From: Balanoglossus misakiensis
Lineage: Eukaryota; Hemichordata
DNA: 64,000 nt
Assembly: GCA_040954595.2 (NCBI GenBank)
Contig: CM082595.2
Coordinates: 3,658,001-3,722,000 of the forward strand
Direction of reading: 5' to 3'
Both the position numbers and the translations under genes were made by a program. Positions 62,101 to 64,000 of the stretch are shown in pieces. The notes under the pieces are model-generated. The model saw only the letters and a list, made by a program, of their open reading frames with translations. It did no database searches and was not told the origin of the DNA. Within the stretch, counting starts at the first letter, position 1. Each line of letters opens with the position of its first letter.

Positions 62101-62597
62101 AACATTCGAAGTGTAATGATGATGGCGGAAATTGCAGTCATCAGGCGCTAAGTTTTTTTTCTAAACTTACAAGGGGCGAGCATGCAAAAACAGACGCTGT
62201 TATCTTTTTTCTTGCAGCCTACTTTACGCATTTTCTCAGGTAGTTGCATTGTATCCTTCCGACTGCAGCCGCGTTACCTTCCCCTCCCTTCAAACAACAA
62301 TCTAAAACCCTCAACGTTTGCAAATGCGACTGGGAGCTGAGGACGCGAACGAACACACTCACCCAAAAGCAGCAACTTCATCCATCGCTTGTGGTAGTTC
62401 TGATACTCCTTGCCACTCTTCTTCAAGAACTTGTCGATCTCCCGGCTGCGCCTGGCCGCTTCTTGGTCGGTTTTCATCCTGGCTTCCTTGTTGCGGATGG
62501 ACTGTTTCATCATTCCCTGTGAAGGCCTCAGCAAGAGTGGCGAAGACACGCCCTGCTGGTCTTTAGGCTTGGGAAGAACTGAAAGGCGAGAAAACAT
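56167..62597 (-). CDS. G-protein alpha subunit, divergent Gs-class
   Basis: GTP-binding signalling subunit. Exons: 62597(or 62513)-62363, 61108-61036, 60854-60800, 59897-59778, 59596-59499, 58278-58224, 58014-57941, 57767-57709, 57520-57400, 57274-57141, 56792-56703, 56572-56505, 56319-56167. GTP-binding motifs are all present: [35 protein letters not shown] and TCAVDT. The Gs-type C-terminus reads [21 protein letters not shown]. The cholera-toxin-type Arg and the catalytic Gln are kept. Starting at ATG 62513 gives 416 residues with an N-terminal helix of normal Gs length; starting at 62597 gives 444. Neither start has the Met-Gly-Cys acylation signal. Relative to vertebrate Gs, a longer loop precedes the final helix (exon 56792-56703). 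Function in adenylyl cyclase control is inferred from the family. Confidence 0.92.
56860..57056. repeat. CT-rich simple/minisatellite repeat
   Basis: About 200 bp of CT with GTCTCT and TCATCCTCTGTCT recurring about every 50-60 bp. It is in an intron of the G-alpha gene. Confidence 0.9.
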
Positions 62598-62623
62598 ATA
62601 AGCGAAGAAGAAGAAGTGACCAG

Positions 62624-62633
62624 CTTTATATAG
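62624..62633 (-). promoter_or_regulatory. TATA box upstream of the G-alpha gene
   Basis: CTATATAAAG on the minus strand, 27-36 nt before the ATG at 62597, followed by a CTTCTTCTTCTT tract. If it is used, transcription would start very near 62597, favouring the downstream ATG at 62513 as the start of the protein. Confidence 0.45.
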
Positions 62634-64000
62634 CCGGGGATGTTCTCTGTCTTCCTGTTGAAGCGCATGCGTTCTGCACCAATCTCTCCTTGTCTATATG
62701 TGGATGACCAAGAATACATTTTTCCGGATTGGCATGTTTTGAACAATTCAAAATTGAGCCACGCCCACTGCAGCGCCTGGAGGCATAATGGCGCTCTGTA
62801 GGTCGTGTCGCTATGGACACATTAAACTGATCTATTTATAACGGTCAGAATTTTCCAATCGCCTTCAATTCACCACATTACCTTATTACATGTACTAGTG
62901 TCTCCTTATCACATGGGGACATATTTAACCTTTGACGTAATTTCTCTCTTATTGGCACGAATATTTGCTTGATTGGGGTGGTATAACAATTTCTTCTATG
63001 ATCATTAAAATCATCATTTTATCGCGTTGACGTAAACAAGACAGTTTTAGAACTCAGATTATGATTCTGTTTCGAAATGGCCGAGGAAATGACAGAGGTC
63101 GTTGTGGCGTGGAGTTGTGTCCAGTGGATGGCGTTTGACCCACTTTGCGGCCCACAGCAACCGATCTGAGGGTTCTTTTGCTCATAATAGAATATTCAAC
63201 GTAAGGTGACGTGTAAGTGTATCAGTTTTGGCTGCGTATTTTCAGGGACTTTACGAAATATATCTGGATCAATTTCTCGGGAAATGTAATAGTTTGGCTA
63301 GATTTTTCAATCTGTTGCATTGTCCTCAAAAAGGGGGCTTTCTACGATTTGTGTGGCGTGTCTAGTGAAGACTTGAGGAGGGGGTCAAAGTTCCCAGTGC
63401 CCCAAACGGTGAGGTTAGTCGACCTGGTTGCCATTGTGATGAAAGGTCGGCGGTTTACTTATGTCAAATACGAAACATCTTTCCATGTCAAAACCATTGT
63501 CCGTACGAAAAACCTGGAAGTCGGCATTTCATACAAACGACGGTGGGACTATTAATAATAATATCGCCCGACAATACAAATTCATCCTTTTTCCCCTCCC
63601 CGGTCTCCAATGACGTCATACCTGAATGTCCGTCTTCTCTCAGTCGCGCGTGTCTATTCATTGTTTTTTCTGGTCTCGATTGATTTTTTCCTAGCCGCTG
63701 GCGACAGTACTGGTCTGTCCTTTGAAGAGTATCCATTCAGTTTCTTTTTACTGAGCTACTATTGTCTTGGGCCAGTCGAAAAGCAGAGAAAGACACCATC
63801 TATCGAAGATGAATATTCTTCTATACCCTGTCCGTCTGTCTATCTGTCAGTTTCTCTGGCCGTGTCTGTCTCCTTGTCTACCTATCGTTTGTCTGCATAC
63901 TTATCCCATCTTACAACACCCCGAGTTTTTATGAATGAACAAAGTCCCGTCTTCCCCAAATAAATGTTTTACACTACCCTTAAATCTAACGAACCGTATA
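62634..64000. other. Right-hand flank without a recognised gene
   Basis: About 1.4 kb. No exon, repeat family or RNA gene could be supported, and no Met-Gly-Cys first exon for the G-alpha gene was found here on the minus strand. Confidence 0.5.

Noticed and set aside
63061-63170. Possible start of a gene (ATGGCCGAGGAAATG)
   Set aside because: The frame closes after about 30 codons and no splice donor or family supports it.

Overview
The window is animal nuclear DNA: nearly every gene is built from short exons with GT-AG (twice apparently GC-AG) introns whose reading phases join exactly, and the proteins are metazoan (Dishevelled with a conserved C-terminus, POM121, an ABCG pair, a C1orf50/DUF2452 homologue, an SLC45 transporter, a G-alpha-s-like subunit). 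The gene content and the shuffled lectin architecture suggest an invertebrate deuterostome, most plausibly a lancelet (Branchiostoma-like). This is an inference and cannot be proved from the window alone.

Layout. 238-9058 (+): 3' two thirds of Dishevelled (PDZ, DEP, C-terminal tail), with two alternative equal-length PDZ exons, followed by a long 3' UTR and a striking M-box cluster near 11.3-11.6 kb. 13011-19429 (+): complete POM121-like nucleoporin. 21761-26471 (+) and 36212-41072 (-): two ABCG half-transporters in tail-to-tail inverted orientation with matching exon structure; one exon is about 97% identical between them while most of the rest has diverged, which looks like gene conversion. 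Between them lie the C1orf50 homologue (27312-29210, +) and about 6.5 kb of repeat-rich DNA that also holds two candidate small orphan genes, one on each strand.

43481-47268 (-): a secreted lectin with signal peptide, C-type lectin domain (CTLD), pentraxin domain and fibrinogen C-terminal domain. The whole pentraxin is one 588-nt phase 1-1 exon lying inside the CTLD, so its presence or absence leaves the frame intact. This is the most unusual item in the window. Head-to-head with it, 48039-50759 (+) encodes a secreted serine beta-lactamase-like protein whose first intron holds a 173-bp tandem duplication that copies its own splice acceptor. 51404-54450 (-) is an SLC45-family proton/sugar carrier, and 56167-62597 (-) is a divergent G-alpha-s-family gene without the usual Met-Gly-Cys start.

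Mobile and repetitive DNA: a dispersed ~93-bp TTAA-ended inverted-repeat element (five copies), a 355-bp inverted-repeat element inside Dishevelled, several perfect or near-perfect palindromes, a 5'-truncated non-LTR retrotransposon tail, minisatellites and simple repeats. No tRNA, rRNA or CRISPR array was recognised.
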